A stretch of DNA of 64,000 nucleotides. Origin: Candidatus Viadribacter manganicus (GTDB lineage Bacteria; Pseudomonadota; Alphaproteobacteria; Caulobacterales; Aquidulcibacteraceae). How positions within the stretch are numbered: the first letter of the stretch is position 1; every line of letters starts with the position of its first letter. The notes below the pieces were generated by a model. That model ran no database searches, had not been told where the DNA came from, and saw nothing but the letters and a program-made list of their open reading frames with translations. This document shows positions 57,710 through 64,000 of this stretch, in pieces. Position numbers and translations under genes: made by a program. The DNA lies in the NCBI RefSeq assembly GCF_001679665.1, contig NZ_CP013244.1, positions 2,674,980 to 2,738,979 on the forward strand, in the 5' to 3' direction.

Positions 57710-57766
57710 TCTTCACACTGCGCTTATGCGCGCCGGGATTCCGTCGCGCAAGCGCCAACTCCTGGT

Positions 57767-58378
57767 TTACGTGGGATTCATGTCGTTTTGGAGCCTTCGC
57801 TGCTCCTGCGCCGCCACCACCCGAGACACGAAATAGGCGCCAATCAGCTTGGAAATAATCCCGGTTACAATGCTGCCCCAGGCGAAAATCCCCGGCACCA
57901 CCAGTGACGCCAGATAGATAAAAAGCACCTGGTCGACCGGCGCTGAGATGAGGCTTGAGATCATGATGCGCTGCGAAAGCGGTCGCCTCGAGAAGGTATA
58001 GACCGCCCAGTCCGCCGTTTCGCTGACCAGAAATGCGACACCGCTCGCCACCACGATCACCGGCCAGGCGGTAAGCGTCGAAAGCGCGAGCCCGATCAGC
58101 ATCGCCCCGAAAATCCAGTGCTTGATCTCCCGTTGCGCGAAATCGCGAACGACAAGCACCAAGCCTGTGATCACCGTGAACGGGTGCCAAGAGCCGCCGC
58201 CGAAATCTTCCGGGATTGGGATCGTGCTGATGCCCGCGAAGGCCCAGTTGATCACCGGCATCAATCCGACATAAAGCGCCGTCCAACGTCGGCCTGTCAG
58301 AAAGATCGCCACAACCGTGACCACCACGATCGGAATCGCGATGTGGGGTTGCTGCAAAAAAGTCAGCGCTGCTTCCAT
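57767..58378 (-). CDS. VUT/YhhQ-family queuosine-precursor transporter
   Basis: 203 residues with about six membrane helices. The signature VVRDFAQREIKHWIFGAML lies in the central loop, as in YhhQ-type proteins that take up 7-cyano-7-deazaguanine (PreQ0) or PreQ1. Acidic and aromatic residues at ETADWAVYTFSRRP are also conserved. The substrate is assigned from the family. It may relate to the gluQRS gene elsewhere in the window, since both concern queuosine in tRNA. No queuosine gene is adjacent. Lies upstream of the cold-shock gene on the same strand. Confidence 0.85.
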   Translation of the reverse strand: MEAALTFLQQPHIAIPIVVVTVVAIFLTGRRWTALYVGLMPVINWAFAGISTIPIPEDFGGGSWHPFTVITGLVLVVRDFAQREIKHWIFGAMLIGLALSTLTAWPVIVVASGVAFLVSETADWAVYTFSRRPLSQRIMISSLISAPVDQVLFIYLASLVVPGIFAWGSIVTGIISKLIGAYFVSRVVAAQEQRRLQNDMNPT

Positions 58379-58454
58379 GAGAATCCATTGCCAAGCGCAG
58401 CACGCGCCGTCTAGCCACGTGACACGCCGAAACCAGAAACGCTAAATCTAGGTC

Positions 58455-58649
58455 ATGAAGCAGCTACGCATCATCATCATTCACGAGGGCGACGCCGAAG
58501 GCTTTGGCGCCGGCTCCCCCGACTTGCTCGATTTCTTTCTGGTGGCGCCGACAGTTGCTGTGCTTGAAGCCGCGCTGCCGGCGGCGCTGCAGGCCTTCTG
58601 TAAAGAGCCCGTCGGCTTCACGATCATCACCCGCCCGCCCGGTCACTAA
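58455..58649 (+). CDS. Small HicB-like-looking hypothetical protein
   Basis: 64 residues. The frame begins with a beta strand (KQLRIIIIHEGDAEGFGAGS), a D-rich turn with SPDLLDFF, and a helix VAVLEAALPAALQAFC. This resembles the HicB or DUF1902-like ferredoxin fold, where an N-terminal beta-beta half is followed by a helix, but no toxin (HicA) gene adjoins. ATG at 58455 has AGG only. Divergent from the transporter gene, 76 bases away. Family assignment is tentative. Confidence 0.5.
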   Translation: MKQLRIIIIHEGDAEGFGAGSPDLLDFFLVAPTVAVLEAALPAALQAFCKEPVGFTIITRPPGH

Positions 58650-58757
58650 CGCGCCCAAAGGTCGCGTGACACCCGTCACAGCGCGCCCGCTCTTCCGCTC
58701 ATATTTTGGGATCAACGCGATGACGCGATTGACCAAGGCCAAAGCGGAGAGCACCAA

Positions 58758-58850
58758 ATGACTAAGTTTTATTGCCTGATCGCAGCGGCAATGATGTTGG
58801 CCCCAATGGCGATGGCGACACTGAACCAAGCCGCGATGATCGTCGCCTAA
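58758..58850 (+). CDS. 30-residue peptide with signal-like sequence
   Basis: ATG at 58758 follows GGAGAGCACCAA (GGAGA at good spacing). It codes 30 residues: a basic start, then LIAAAMMLAPMAMA and a short tail, like a signal peptide with almost no mature part. A strong terminator comes 28 bases after the stop, which supports a real short transcript. It could be a secreted or membrane-inserted peptide, or a leader. Function unknown. Confidence 0.55.
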   Translation: MTKFYCLIAAAMMLAPMAMATLNQAAMIVA

Positions 58851-58878
58851 AGGTCGCGACGCTCGTGGCAAGGGGGAA

Positions 58879-58904
58879 GGGCGCGGAGTGATCCGCGCCC
58901 TTTT
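58879..58904 (+). terminator. Rho-independent terminator after the 30-residue gene
   Basis: GGGCGCGGA (58879-58887) pairs perfectly with TCCGCGCCC (58892-58900) around GTGA, followed by TTTT (58901-58904). A nine-base GC stem and T-run directly after a small frame strengthens the case that this region is transcribed to the right. Confidence 0.88.
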
Positions 58905-58918
58905 AATGCGTCACGCTC

Positions 58919-59047
58919 TTATGGATGTGAGCCGAAAATGTAGAGCCCAGCGCCAAGCGCCATGGCCACAAACGATAGCGCTGAAAGCGCGACAGCGATC
59001 ACGATGATTGCCCAGACCCAAACCGAGAGGCGGCGCGTTTGTGTCAT
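58919..59047 (-). CDS. 42-residue single-pass membrane protein
   Basis: ATG at 59047 has AGGT upstream. The protein begins TQTRRLSVWVW, has one hydrophobic segment (AIIVIAVALSALSFVAMALG) and ends LYIFGSHP. The basic start and Trp-rich border look like a small inner-membrane protein with the N-terminus in the cytoplasm. It reads as a separate gene between the terminator and rlmJ on the rlmJ strand. I know no family for it. Confidence 0.65.
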   Translation of the reverse strand: MTQTRRLSVWVWAIIVIAVALSALSFVAMALGAGLYIFGSHP

Positions 59048-59080
59048 GGCTTACCTGTCCGCTTAGATGCGATCCCTAGG

Positions 59081-59902
59081 TTACGTTAGCCGCCAGCCGC
59101 TTTGGCCCTTGGTCAGCGCGTCGGCCAAGAACGGCAAGGCCTCACCAAGCGCATCTTTCAACCCGTACGGCGGATTGACCAGAAACACGCTCGAACCGAC
59201 CAGCTTGCCCTCGCGCTGCGGCGTCGCCACCCACAGGTCCGCACGCAGTGTTTCGCGATCGCTGAACGTGCGCACTTCGTCGTCGGCCGCATCAAGCGCA
59301 GCGCTGCTCTTCAGCGGCCGCCACCACAAGTACATGCCGTGACTAAAGCGCTTCATCGCAGCGCGTATCGCCGCCGCTGACGTTTCCAACTCATCGGGCG
59401 CTTCGTACGGCGGGTCGATCAAGACCAGTCCGCGCCGCTGCGCCGGCGGCAATAGCGCGCCCAAAGCTTCCCAGCCATTGCGTTCATGCACGTGCACATT
59501 CGGCGCCCGCGGCAGCGCCCGGCGCAGCGCGCCAGCATCTTCCGGGTGCAGTTCGCACGCCATCAGCACGTCCTGCTCGCGAATGCTGGTCGTCACCAAA
59601 GCCGGGGATCCTGGATACATCCGTAGCGCGCCATCGGCATTGAAGCCACGCACCGCTTCGAGATAGCGCGCGATCAGCGGCGGCGGCGCCGGCCAATCCC
59701 AAAGCCGGGCGATCCCGTCGCGCCATTCCGGGCTGCGCTCTGCTTCCGATCCGGTAAAATCATAAAGCCCGCGCCCGGCATGGGTATCCAGCACCGCGAA
59801 CGGCGTGTCTTTGCGCTTCAGGGAATCGAGGCAGTAAAGCAGCACCGCGTGCTTTAAGACGTCAGCATGATTGGCGGCGTGGAAGGCGTGGCGATAGTTC
59901 AC
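59081..59902 (-). CDS. rlmJ: 23S rRNA (adenine-2030-N6)-methyltransferase RlmJ
   Basis: 273 residues. The N-terminus NYRHAFHAANHADVLKHAVL is the family hallmark, followed by VLDTHAGRGLYD (SAM site), and the DPPY catalytic motif is in GLVLIDPPYEAP. MYLWWRPLK and VFLVNPPYGLKDAL complete the RlmJ pattern. It methylates N6 of A2030 in 23S rRNA. Start is GTG at 59902; no ATG fits. It is on the minus strand, divergent from the VOC gene 28 bases away, so the two may share a promoter region. Confidence 0.93.
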   Translation of the reverse strand: MNYRHAFHAANHADVLKHAVLLYCLDSLKRKDTPFAVLDTHAGRGLYDFTGSEAERSPEWRDGIARLWDWPAPPPLIARYLEAVRGFNADGALRMYPGSPALVTTSIREQDVLMACELHPEDAGALRRALPRAPNVHVHERNGWEALGALLPPAQRRGLVLIDPPYEAPDELETSAAAIRAAMKRFSHGMYLWWRPLKSSAALDAADDEVRTFSDRETLRADLWVATPQREGKLVGSSVFLVNPPYGLKDALGEALPFLADALTKGQSGWRLT

Positions 59903-59929
59903 GCGAGCGGCTTAACGGGAGAAGAGCAG

Positions 59930-60313
59930 ATGGCAAAGGTGCTTGGCGTCGGCGGGGTGTTCTTTAAGTCGCGTGACGGTGAGGCACTGCGCGAATGGTA
60001 CGGCCGCGTGCTGGGCATGGAGTTTCACGATTGGGGTGGGGCGCTGTTCCTACCGCAGACCGCCGCCGCGCATCCCGGCGCCGCGACCGTGTTCAGCTCC
60101 TTCAAGCACGACACCGATTATTTCGCGCCGTCCGACAAAGACTACATGTTCAATCTGATGGTCGACGACCTCGCCGCCATCCTCGAGCGGGCTAAAGCCG
60201 AGGGCGTCGAGCCGGTGAAGCACTTCCCGGACGAAGCCAACGGCGCCTTCGCTCACATCATGGACCCTGAAGGCCGCAAGATTGAATTGTGGCAACCCAA
60301 GCCCATGTCTTGA
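59930..60313 (+). CDS. VOC-superfamily glyoxalase-like protein
   Basis: 127 residues. KVLGVGGVFFKSRDGEALRE and WYGRVLGMEFHDWGGALF form the first repeat; VDDLAAILERAKAEGVEPVK and FAHIMDPEGRKIELWQP the second, with the Glu of IELWQ at the metal position. The family includes dioxygenases and isomerases; role unknown. ATG at 59930 has GGAGAAG upstream, so the longer frame to 59867 is not used. Three bases after its stop comes the small GNAT gene. Confidence 0.85.
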   Translation: MAKVLGVGGVFFKSRDGEALREWYGRVLGMEFHDWGGALFLPQTAAAHPGAATVFSSFKHDTDYFAPSDKDYMFNLMVDDLAAILERAKAEGVEPVKHFPDEANGAFAHIMDPEGRKIELWQPKPMS

Positions 60314-60315
60314 TC

Positions 60316-60588
60316 ATGAGCGACTTTCGCGACAACACCACTCAGCGCCGCTACGAGCTCGATGAGCCCGAGGGCCAATCCTTCGCGGAATATCGAGATC
60401 TCGCCGGCGTTCGCGTGATCCTCCATGTCGAAACGCCCGCAGAGGCGCGTGGCAAGGGCTACGCGTCAAAGCTGATGAAGCACGTCGTAGATGAAGCGCG
60501 CGGCAGTGAGCGAAAACTCCGCGCCAGCTGCGCCTTCGCTGTCGCCTACTTTCGCCGTCACCCTGACACGGCCGACATTCAGGCCTGA
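60316..60588 (+). CDS. Small GNAT-like acetyltransferase (YidJ/GCN5-type, Gcn5 short family)
   Basis: 90 residues. EYRDLAGVRVILHVETPAEA is the sheet, and RGKGYASKLMKHVVDEARG the acetyl-CoA-binding turn and helix of the short GNAT family (PF14542-like), ending SCAFAVAYFRRHP with a conserved Cys-x-x-x-x-Tyr segment. These miniature proteins bind acyl-CoA; their substrate is not known. ATG at 60316 starts two bases after the VOC stop; probably cotranscribed. It converges with the MBL-rhodanese gene, overlapping by 10 bases. Confidence 0.85.
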   Translation: MSDFRDNTTQRRYELDEPEGQSFAEYRDLAGVRVILHVETPAEARGKGYASKLMKHVVDEARGSERKLRASCAFAVAYFRRHPDTADIQA

Positions 60589-61622
60589 GGCGCGCCACCC
60601 TCGATTGGGAAACCTTTTTCACGCCAAGCCTTCATGCCGCCGTCGAGCGCCAGCACACGTGTAAAGCCCATGCGCCGCAGCGTGGCTGCAGCCAGAGTCG
60701 AGATCTTGCCGACTTCGCAATAGGTCACGATCCGTACTGTTGGGTCGGGGAACGCTTCATTGACGCGCAGCTCCAATTGCCCGCGCGAGAGATGCTTGGC
60801 GTTCGGAATGTGGCCTGACTCGAACTGGTCCTTCTCGCGAACATCGAGCACAATCATGTCGTTTGCGCCCGTTGCGATGCGGTTCTTTACTTCATCCATC
60901 GAGACAAACGCCACTTCGGCCGCCGCTTCGCTCAGCAATTGCGCCACGCTGGTGCCGCCGCTCATGTTCACACGCAGCGCCTCGGTAAGATGCTCAGGCA
61001 TGGACGGTGAATGCGCGCGCATCATCGACACGAACTCATCGTGATTGGTCTTCTGCAGGCGCGGATTTGAACGCTTCTCTTCTTCCAGCGTCGAGCAAGT
61101 GTGACCCTTATAATCATGGGCCGGATAGATTCGCAGATTTGGATCGAGCTTCAGCAGCTTGTTGAAGAGGCTGTCATAAAGTTGTTCGGGATCGCCCGTT
61201 GGCAGGTCCGTGCGGCCGGTCGCGCCGATCAGCAGCGCATCGCCAGTGAACACCCGGTCGCTCGACACCAGGCACATTGAGTCTCGGGTGTGCCCCGGCG
61301 TGTGCAGCACTGAGAGACGGATGTTGCCGACCTTGATGACGTCGCCCTCATCGACGCGCATCGACACATACGGGGAAGGCGAGAGCTGATGCGCCACCAC
61401 CGGCACGCCGAGCAGCTGGCTCAATTGCTTCGAGCCGCTGAAATGGTCGGCGTGCGTGTGGGTGTCGATCACATAGCGGATGCGCACGCCATGCTGCGCC
61501 GCGAGCGCCTGGTAGCGATTGGTCTGGCGTACTTCCGGATCGATCACCGCCGCTGTGCAGGTGTCGCCGCAGCCGATTAGATACGACTGGCAGCCGCCTG
61601 TCGCGACTTGCTCAAAGATCAT
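60579..61622 (-). CDS. Persulfide dioxygenase-type MBL domain fused to rhodanese
   Basis: 347 residues. The MBL domain (about 1-235) has the iron site THTHADHFSGSK, HTPGHTRDSM and YPAHDYKGHTC, as in ETHE1-like enzymes that oxidise glutathione persulfide to sulfite. The rhodanese domain (about 250-345) has the active Cys in TYCEVGKIST within DVREKDQFESGHIPNAKHL. The fusion oxidises and transfers sulfane sulfur, as in CstB/BlhA-type proteins. ATG at 61622 has GAGGAG upstream; the longer frame is not needed. The gene precedes two families of intergenic repeats. Confidence 0.9.
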   Translation of the reverse strand: MIFEQVATGGCQSYLIGCGDTCTAAVIDPEVRQTNRYQALAAQHGVRIRYVIDTHTHADHFSGSKQLSQLLGVPVVAHQLSPSPYVSMRVDEGDVIKVGNIRLSVLHTPGHTRDSMCLVSSDRVFTGDALLIGATGRTDLPTGDPEQLYDSLFNKLLKLDPNLRIYPAHDYKGHTCSTLEEEKRSNPRLQKTNHDEFVSMMRAHSPSMPEHLTEALRVNMSGGTSVAQLLSEAAAEVAFVSMDEVKNRIATGANDMIVLDVREKDQFESGHIPNAKHLSRGQLELRVNEAFPDPTVRIVTYCEVGKISTLAAATLRRMGFTRVLALDGGMKAWREKGFPIEGGAPQA

Positions 61623-61653
61623 GGACGTCTCCTCATCTCGGAGACTCCTACAG

Positions 61654-61689
61654 CTCAACCCTTCCCGCAAGGGGAGGCGACCCGCCGCC
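61654..61689. repeat. Palindromic repeat, related to the uvrC insertion
   Basis: CCTTCCCGCAAGGGGAGG is a near-palindrome and is followed by GACCCGCCGCC, words shared with the element in uvrC (CCGCAAGGG-AG, ACCCGCCG). It lies in the gap between the persulfide dioxygenase and peroxiredoxin genes. Confidence 0.6.
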
Positions 61690-61692
61690 AGC

Positions 61693-61766
61693 GTCATCTT
61701 GAGCCTGTCGAAGGCGGCCCGATCGGGCGCCGGTGCACGTGTCGTGCTTCAACAAGCTCAGTATGA
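61693..61766. repeat. Inverted pair of GTCAT...TGTCGAAGG repeat units
   Basis: GTCATCTTGAGCCTGTCGAA (61693-61712) and the complement of CTTCAACAAGCTCAGTATGAC (61747-61766) are the two arms of an imperfect inverted repeat, about 28 bases apart. The arms match the form of a well-known dispersed repeat family in proteobacteria (GTCATCCTGAGC...). Confidence 0.7.
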
Positions 61767-61789
61767 CGCGACTTTGGCCGTCGAGATGT

Positions 61790-62467
61790 CTAGCCTTCGC
61801 GCGGGGGCGCTTTCGGCTGCGGCACGATCCGCAGGTAAGATTTCACCGTCTTCCAACCACCCGGAAAGCGCGTCTTCGCTTCTTCATCCGAGACGGCCGG
61901 AACGATGATGACATCCTCACCATTCTTCCAATTCACCGGCGTCGCCACTTTGTGTTGGGCTGTGAGTTGAATGGAATCCACCAAGCGCAACACCTCATCG
62001 AAATTGCGCCCCGACGACATCGGGTATTGCAGCGTCGCTTTGATGAGCTTGTCCGGCCCGATGATGAACACAGTACGCACCGTCGCATTCGTCGCCGCCG
62101 TTCGTCCCTGGCTTGTGTCGCCCGCATCGCCAGGCAGCATGTCGTAGAGCTTTGCAACATTGAGATCGCTGTCGCCGATCATCGGATATTGCACGTCGCC
62201 GCCAGTGACTTCCTTGATGTCGCCGCGCCAGCGCTCGTGATCGGTGACAGGATCGACCGAAAGCCCAATGACCTTCACGTGACGCTTTCTAAACTCTGGC
62301 TCAAGTTTCGCTAAATAGCCAAGCTCGGTCGTGCACACCGGCGTGAAGTCTTTTGGGTGCGAGAATAGGATCGCGTAGCTGTCGCCGATCCAGTCGTGAA
62401 ACTTGATCCGCCCTTGTGTGGTCTCGGCTTCGAAGTCGGGCGCTTTGTCATTGATGCGTAGAGCCAT
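61790..62467 (-). CDS. 1-Cys peroxiredoxin (Prx6 type)
   Basis: 225 residues. Peroxidatic Cys45 in SHPKDFTPVCTTELG; the second catalytic cysteine is absent, so this is the Prx6 1-Cys group. The middle has VIGLSVDPVTDHERW and the C-terminal arm extends to about 220 as in that group. It reduces hydrogen and lipid peroxides with an external thiol. The start at 62467 is preceded by AGGAGG, a strong site. Adjacent to the persulfide dioxygenase gene on the same strand, with 167 bases of repeats between. Confidence 0.93.
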   Translation of the reverse strand: MALRINDKAPDFEAETTQGRIKFHDWIGDSYAILFSHPKDFTPVCTTELGYLAKLEPEFRKRHVKVIGLSVDPVTDHERWRGDIKEVTGGDVQYPMIGDSDLNVAKLYDMLPGDAGDTSQGRTAATNATVRTVFIIGPDKLIKATLQYPMSSGRNFDEVLRLVDSIQLTAQHKVATPVNWKNGEDVIIVPAVSDEEAKTRFPGGWKTVKSYLRIVPQPKAPPREG

Positions 62468-62641
62468 GGGAGGGCCTCCTAGAATTCCGCGATCCGCCGC
62501 GTGTGAGCACGCCAGCATAGGCCCCGCCAGGAAAGTGGTCCGGGGCCCTAACGGACATTGGGGCGATCCACCTATTTCGCAAGCGCCGCTTAACCTAAGG
62601 CGCGCTTCATATTACGACTCAACGCGCAGGCGGAGGTGGGC

Positions 62642-63496
62642 GTGAAGCGTATTCTCGACTGGTTCGGCGCAAATCCGATGCGCTCGGCGATCGCATGCAT
62701 TGTCGCCATCTTGGTGCTGGGTTCCGCCGCCAATATGCTGAGCCCACCGCAAATGGTGCGTAATTGGTACCCCTATCTCTCCCACACGCCGCAGGTGGAA
62801 ATTTCTGAAACCGGTTTCAGCGTCTCACCCGTCAGTGATTGGAGCTACGATTACGGCGTCGAGACCGACACCACCTACCAGGACTCTGCGTCCTACAATT
62901 TCGACCACCTTCGCCGGGTCTGGTTCATGCTCGAACCACAACCTGGCTCTCAACTCGCGGCGCACACGCTGTTGTTGTTCGAGTTCGAGGGCGATCGCCT
63001 GCTCGGCCTCACGATCGAAGCACGCCGCGAGGAGGGGGAAGACTATTCAGCCTTTCACGGCCAGTTCAACGCGTTTGAACTGATCTACATCTGGGCGAGC
63101 GCGCGTGATCTTCTTGTCCGCCGCGCCGTGATGCTGGATCACGAAGTCTTCGTCTATCCGGTCGATATCACTGACGAGCAGAACCGCATGCTGCTCACGC
63201 ATCTGCTTGAACGTTCACAATCGCTCTCGCACACGCCGCGCTATTACAACACCATCGTCTCGAACTGCACCAACGAGCTTGCCAAGGCGGCGGGCTTTCA
63301 TTGGGCGCCAGCCTACGTCCTCACAGGCCGCTCAGACGAATATCTCTACCGGCGCGGCATCCTGCCGGGCGCTTCGTTCGAGCAAGCGCATCGCCGCTCG
63401 GACATCACCACTTTCGTGCAAGCCTTAAATGAGGCGCCGCCTGAGGTGTTCGATCGTGCGCTTCTCCAGGAACTGCGCCGCCGCAACCATTTGTGA
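62642..63496 (+). CDS. DUF4105-domain membrane-anchored protein
   Basis: 284 residues. The N-terminus (MRSAIACIVAILVLGSAANM) is a single membrane helix. The DUF4105 (Lnb N-terminal periplasmic) core shows YNFDHLRRVWFMLEPQ, AFELIYIWASARDLLVRRAV, RYYNTIVSNCTNELAK (with conserved Asn-Cys-Thr) and the late YLYRRGILPG. The domain lies in the periplasm and its catalytic role is unproven, though it is related to lipid-modifying or peptidase-like proteins. Start: GTG at 62642 with GGAGG five bases upstream; GTG at 62636 is an alternative. Confidence 0.82.
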   Translation: MKRILDWFGANPMRSAIACIVAILVLGSAANMLSPPQMVRNWYPYLSHTPQVEISETGFSVSPVSDWSYDYGVETDTTYQDSASYNFDHLRRVWFMLEPQPGSQLAAHTLLLFEFEGDRLLGLTIEARREEGEDYSAFHGQFNAFELIYIWASARDLLVRRAVMLDHEVFVYPVDITDEQNRMLLTHLLERSQSLSHTPRYYNTIVSNCTNELAKAAGFHWAPAYVLTGRSDEYLYRRGILPGASFEQAHRRSDITTFVQALNEAPPEVFDRALLQELRRRNHL

Positions 63497-63511
63497 GGCC
63501 GTGGCGTGTGC

Positions 63512-64000
63512 TCATTGCAGCGGGCGAAGGAAGTCGCCCGATTGCGGTTGGCGCGGTGGGTCCGGAATCACGATATCCAGCTGCTCGAACCTCACCGGAA
63601 TGCCCGCGCACATCAAAAGCTCCGGCGCGTTGCAGACGTGAAAGTGCAAGTGTGGCTCAGTTGAGTTGCCTGACGAACCGACCGCGCCAATCTGCTGTAA
63701 GCGCTCAACGGTGTCGCCAACGTGAACGCGAACGCTGCCTGGCCGCAGGTGCCCATAGAACGAATACTCGCCGTTGCCGTGATCGATGATGATCTGATTG
63801 CCGCCGATTCCCGGTGCGCCGCCCGCGAGGCGTGTCATCTGGTCCGCCTGCAGCCGCGCGAAATAAGCCTCGATTGTTTCGTCCGGGCGCTGCATTGCGC
63901 TTGCGTCTTCGTGCTGGTCAGACACGACAGCGACGACGCGCCCGGCCGCCGCAGCGAAGACCGGCTCACCATATGCGTAATAGTCGTTGAAGCGCTCGCC
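63512..64000 (-). CDS. M23-family (LytM) endopeptidase, N-terminal part outside window
   Basis: The frame is open through the last base, so the N-terminus lies beyond the window; 162 residues are seen. GEPVFAAAAGRVVAV (about 25 residues from the right edge) starts the M23 beta sheet, GNQIIIDHGNGEYSFYGHLRPGS holds the middle (two pieces), and the zinc-binding HLHFHV is near PHLHFHVCN. The enzyme probably hydrolyses peptidoglycan cross-bridges or acts as a non-catalytic LytM factor; the first metal ligand would be in the missing part. A GTG at 63925 is not taken as the start. Confidence 0.87.
   Translation of the reverse strand, partial: GERFNDYYAYGEPVFAAAAGRVVAVVSDQHEDASAMQRPDETIEAYFARLQADQMTRLAGGAPGIGGNQIIIDHGNGEYSFYGHLRPGSVRVHVGDTVERLQQIGAVGSSGNSTEPHLHFHVCNAPELLMCAGIPVRFEQLDIVIPDPPRQPQSGDFLRPLQ

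Overview
The window is about 64 kb of GC-rich, densely coded bacterial chromosome with no rRNA, tRNA, CRISPR array or recognisable insertion sequence that I could find. Gene content and order point to an alphaproteobacterium, most likely Caulobacterales (Hyphomonadaceae or Terricaulis/Vitreimonas-like). The signs are secA facing a parvulin-argJ-mutT run, a ruvC/ruvA/ruvB ... ybgC-tolQRAB-pal-cpoB-tilS-ftsH order, uvrC-pgsA, a short PutA without a DNA-binding domain, and an Flp-type pilin. The taxonomic call is inference from recognised families; no search was run.

Layout. 1-2.7 kb: end of pstS, a terminator, then pstC-pstA (phosphate import), with no pstB after them. 2.7-13 kb: a GT4 glycosyltransferase, putA, a PaaI-type thioesterase, a membrane protein, a serine hydrolase, small hypothetical genes, a GNAT-gluQRS pair, a carboxylesterase and an HNH endonuclease. 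13-18.4 kb (minus strand): an S41 protease, an Flp pilin coupled to a Nudix gene, a GST, argJ and a lipoprotein parvulin. 18.6-24.9 kb: secA (+), a secreted protein and an M20 peptidase (-), then an O-antigen-ligase-like gene overlapping ruvC.

24.9-50.2 kb is one long plus-strand backbone: ruvC, ruvA, ruvB, ybgC, tolQRAB, pal, cpoB, tilS, ftsH. It is ordered as in relatives but split by three blocks of other genes. Block 1 holds a hybrid histidine kinase, an M13 peptidase, a JmjC oxygenase and a Tat-exported repeat protein. Block 2 is a single DGPF/YCII gene. Block 3 holds a YjbR protein, a flotillin, a thioesterase, and an MBL hydrolase-SDR-3x SRPBCC-ArsR operon headed by a perfect 20-bp palindrome, followed by an FAD protein. 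From ybgC to ftsH the Tol-Pal envelope system, tRNA-Ile lysidine synthetase and the FtsH protease form a continuous operon-like array ending in a clear terminator.

50.2-64 kb: a SAM methyltransferase with a regulatory domain, a VOC protein, a 26-residue membrane peptide, pgsA-uvrC (uvrC carries an in-frame intergenic-type palindromic repeat), a chorismate mutase, a membrane-anchored SRPBCC/GyrI-like protein, a glycine-rich cold-shock protein, a YhhQ-family transporter, three small proteins, rlmJ, VOC and GNAT genes, a persulfide dioxygenase-rhodanese fusion, a 1-Cys peroxiredoxin, a DUF4105 protein and the end of an M23 peptidase that runs off the window.

Most is ordinary core genome. Features that stand out are the Gly-rich/cold-shock fusion, the repeat inside uvrC, the ArsR/SRPBCC operon and its palindrome, the Tat-exported acidic repeat protein next to a JmjC oxygenase, the Flp pilin coupled to mutT, and several very small proteins not normally called.
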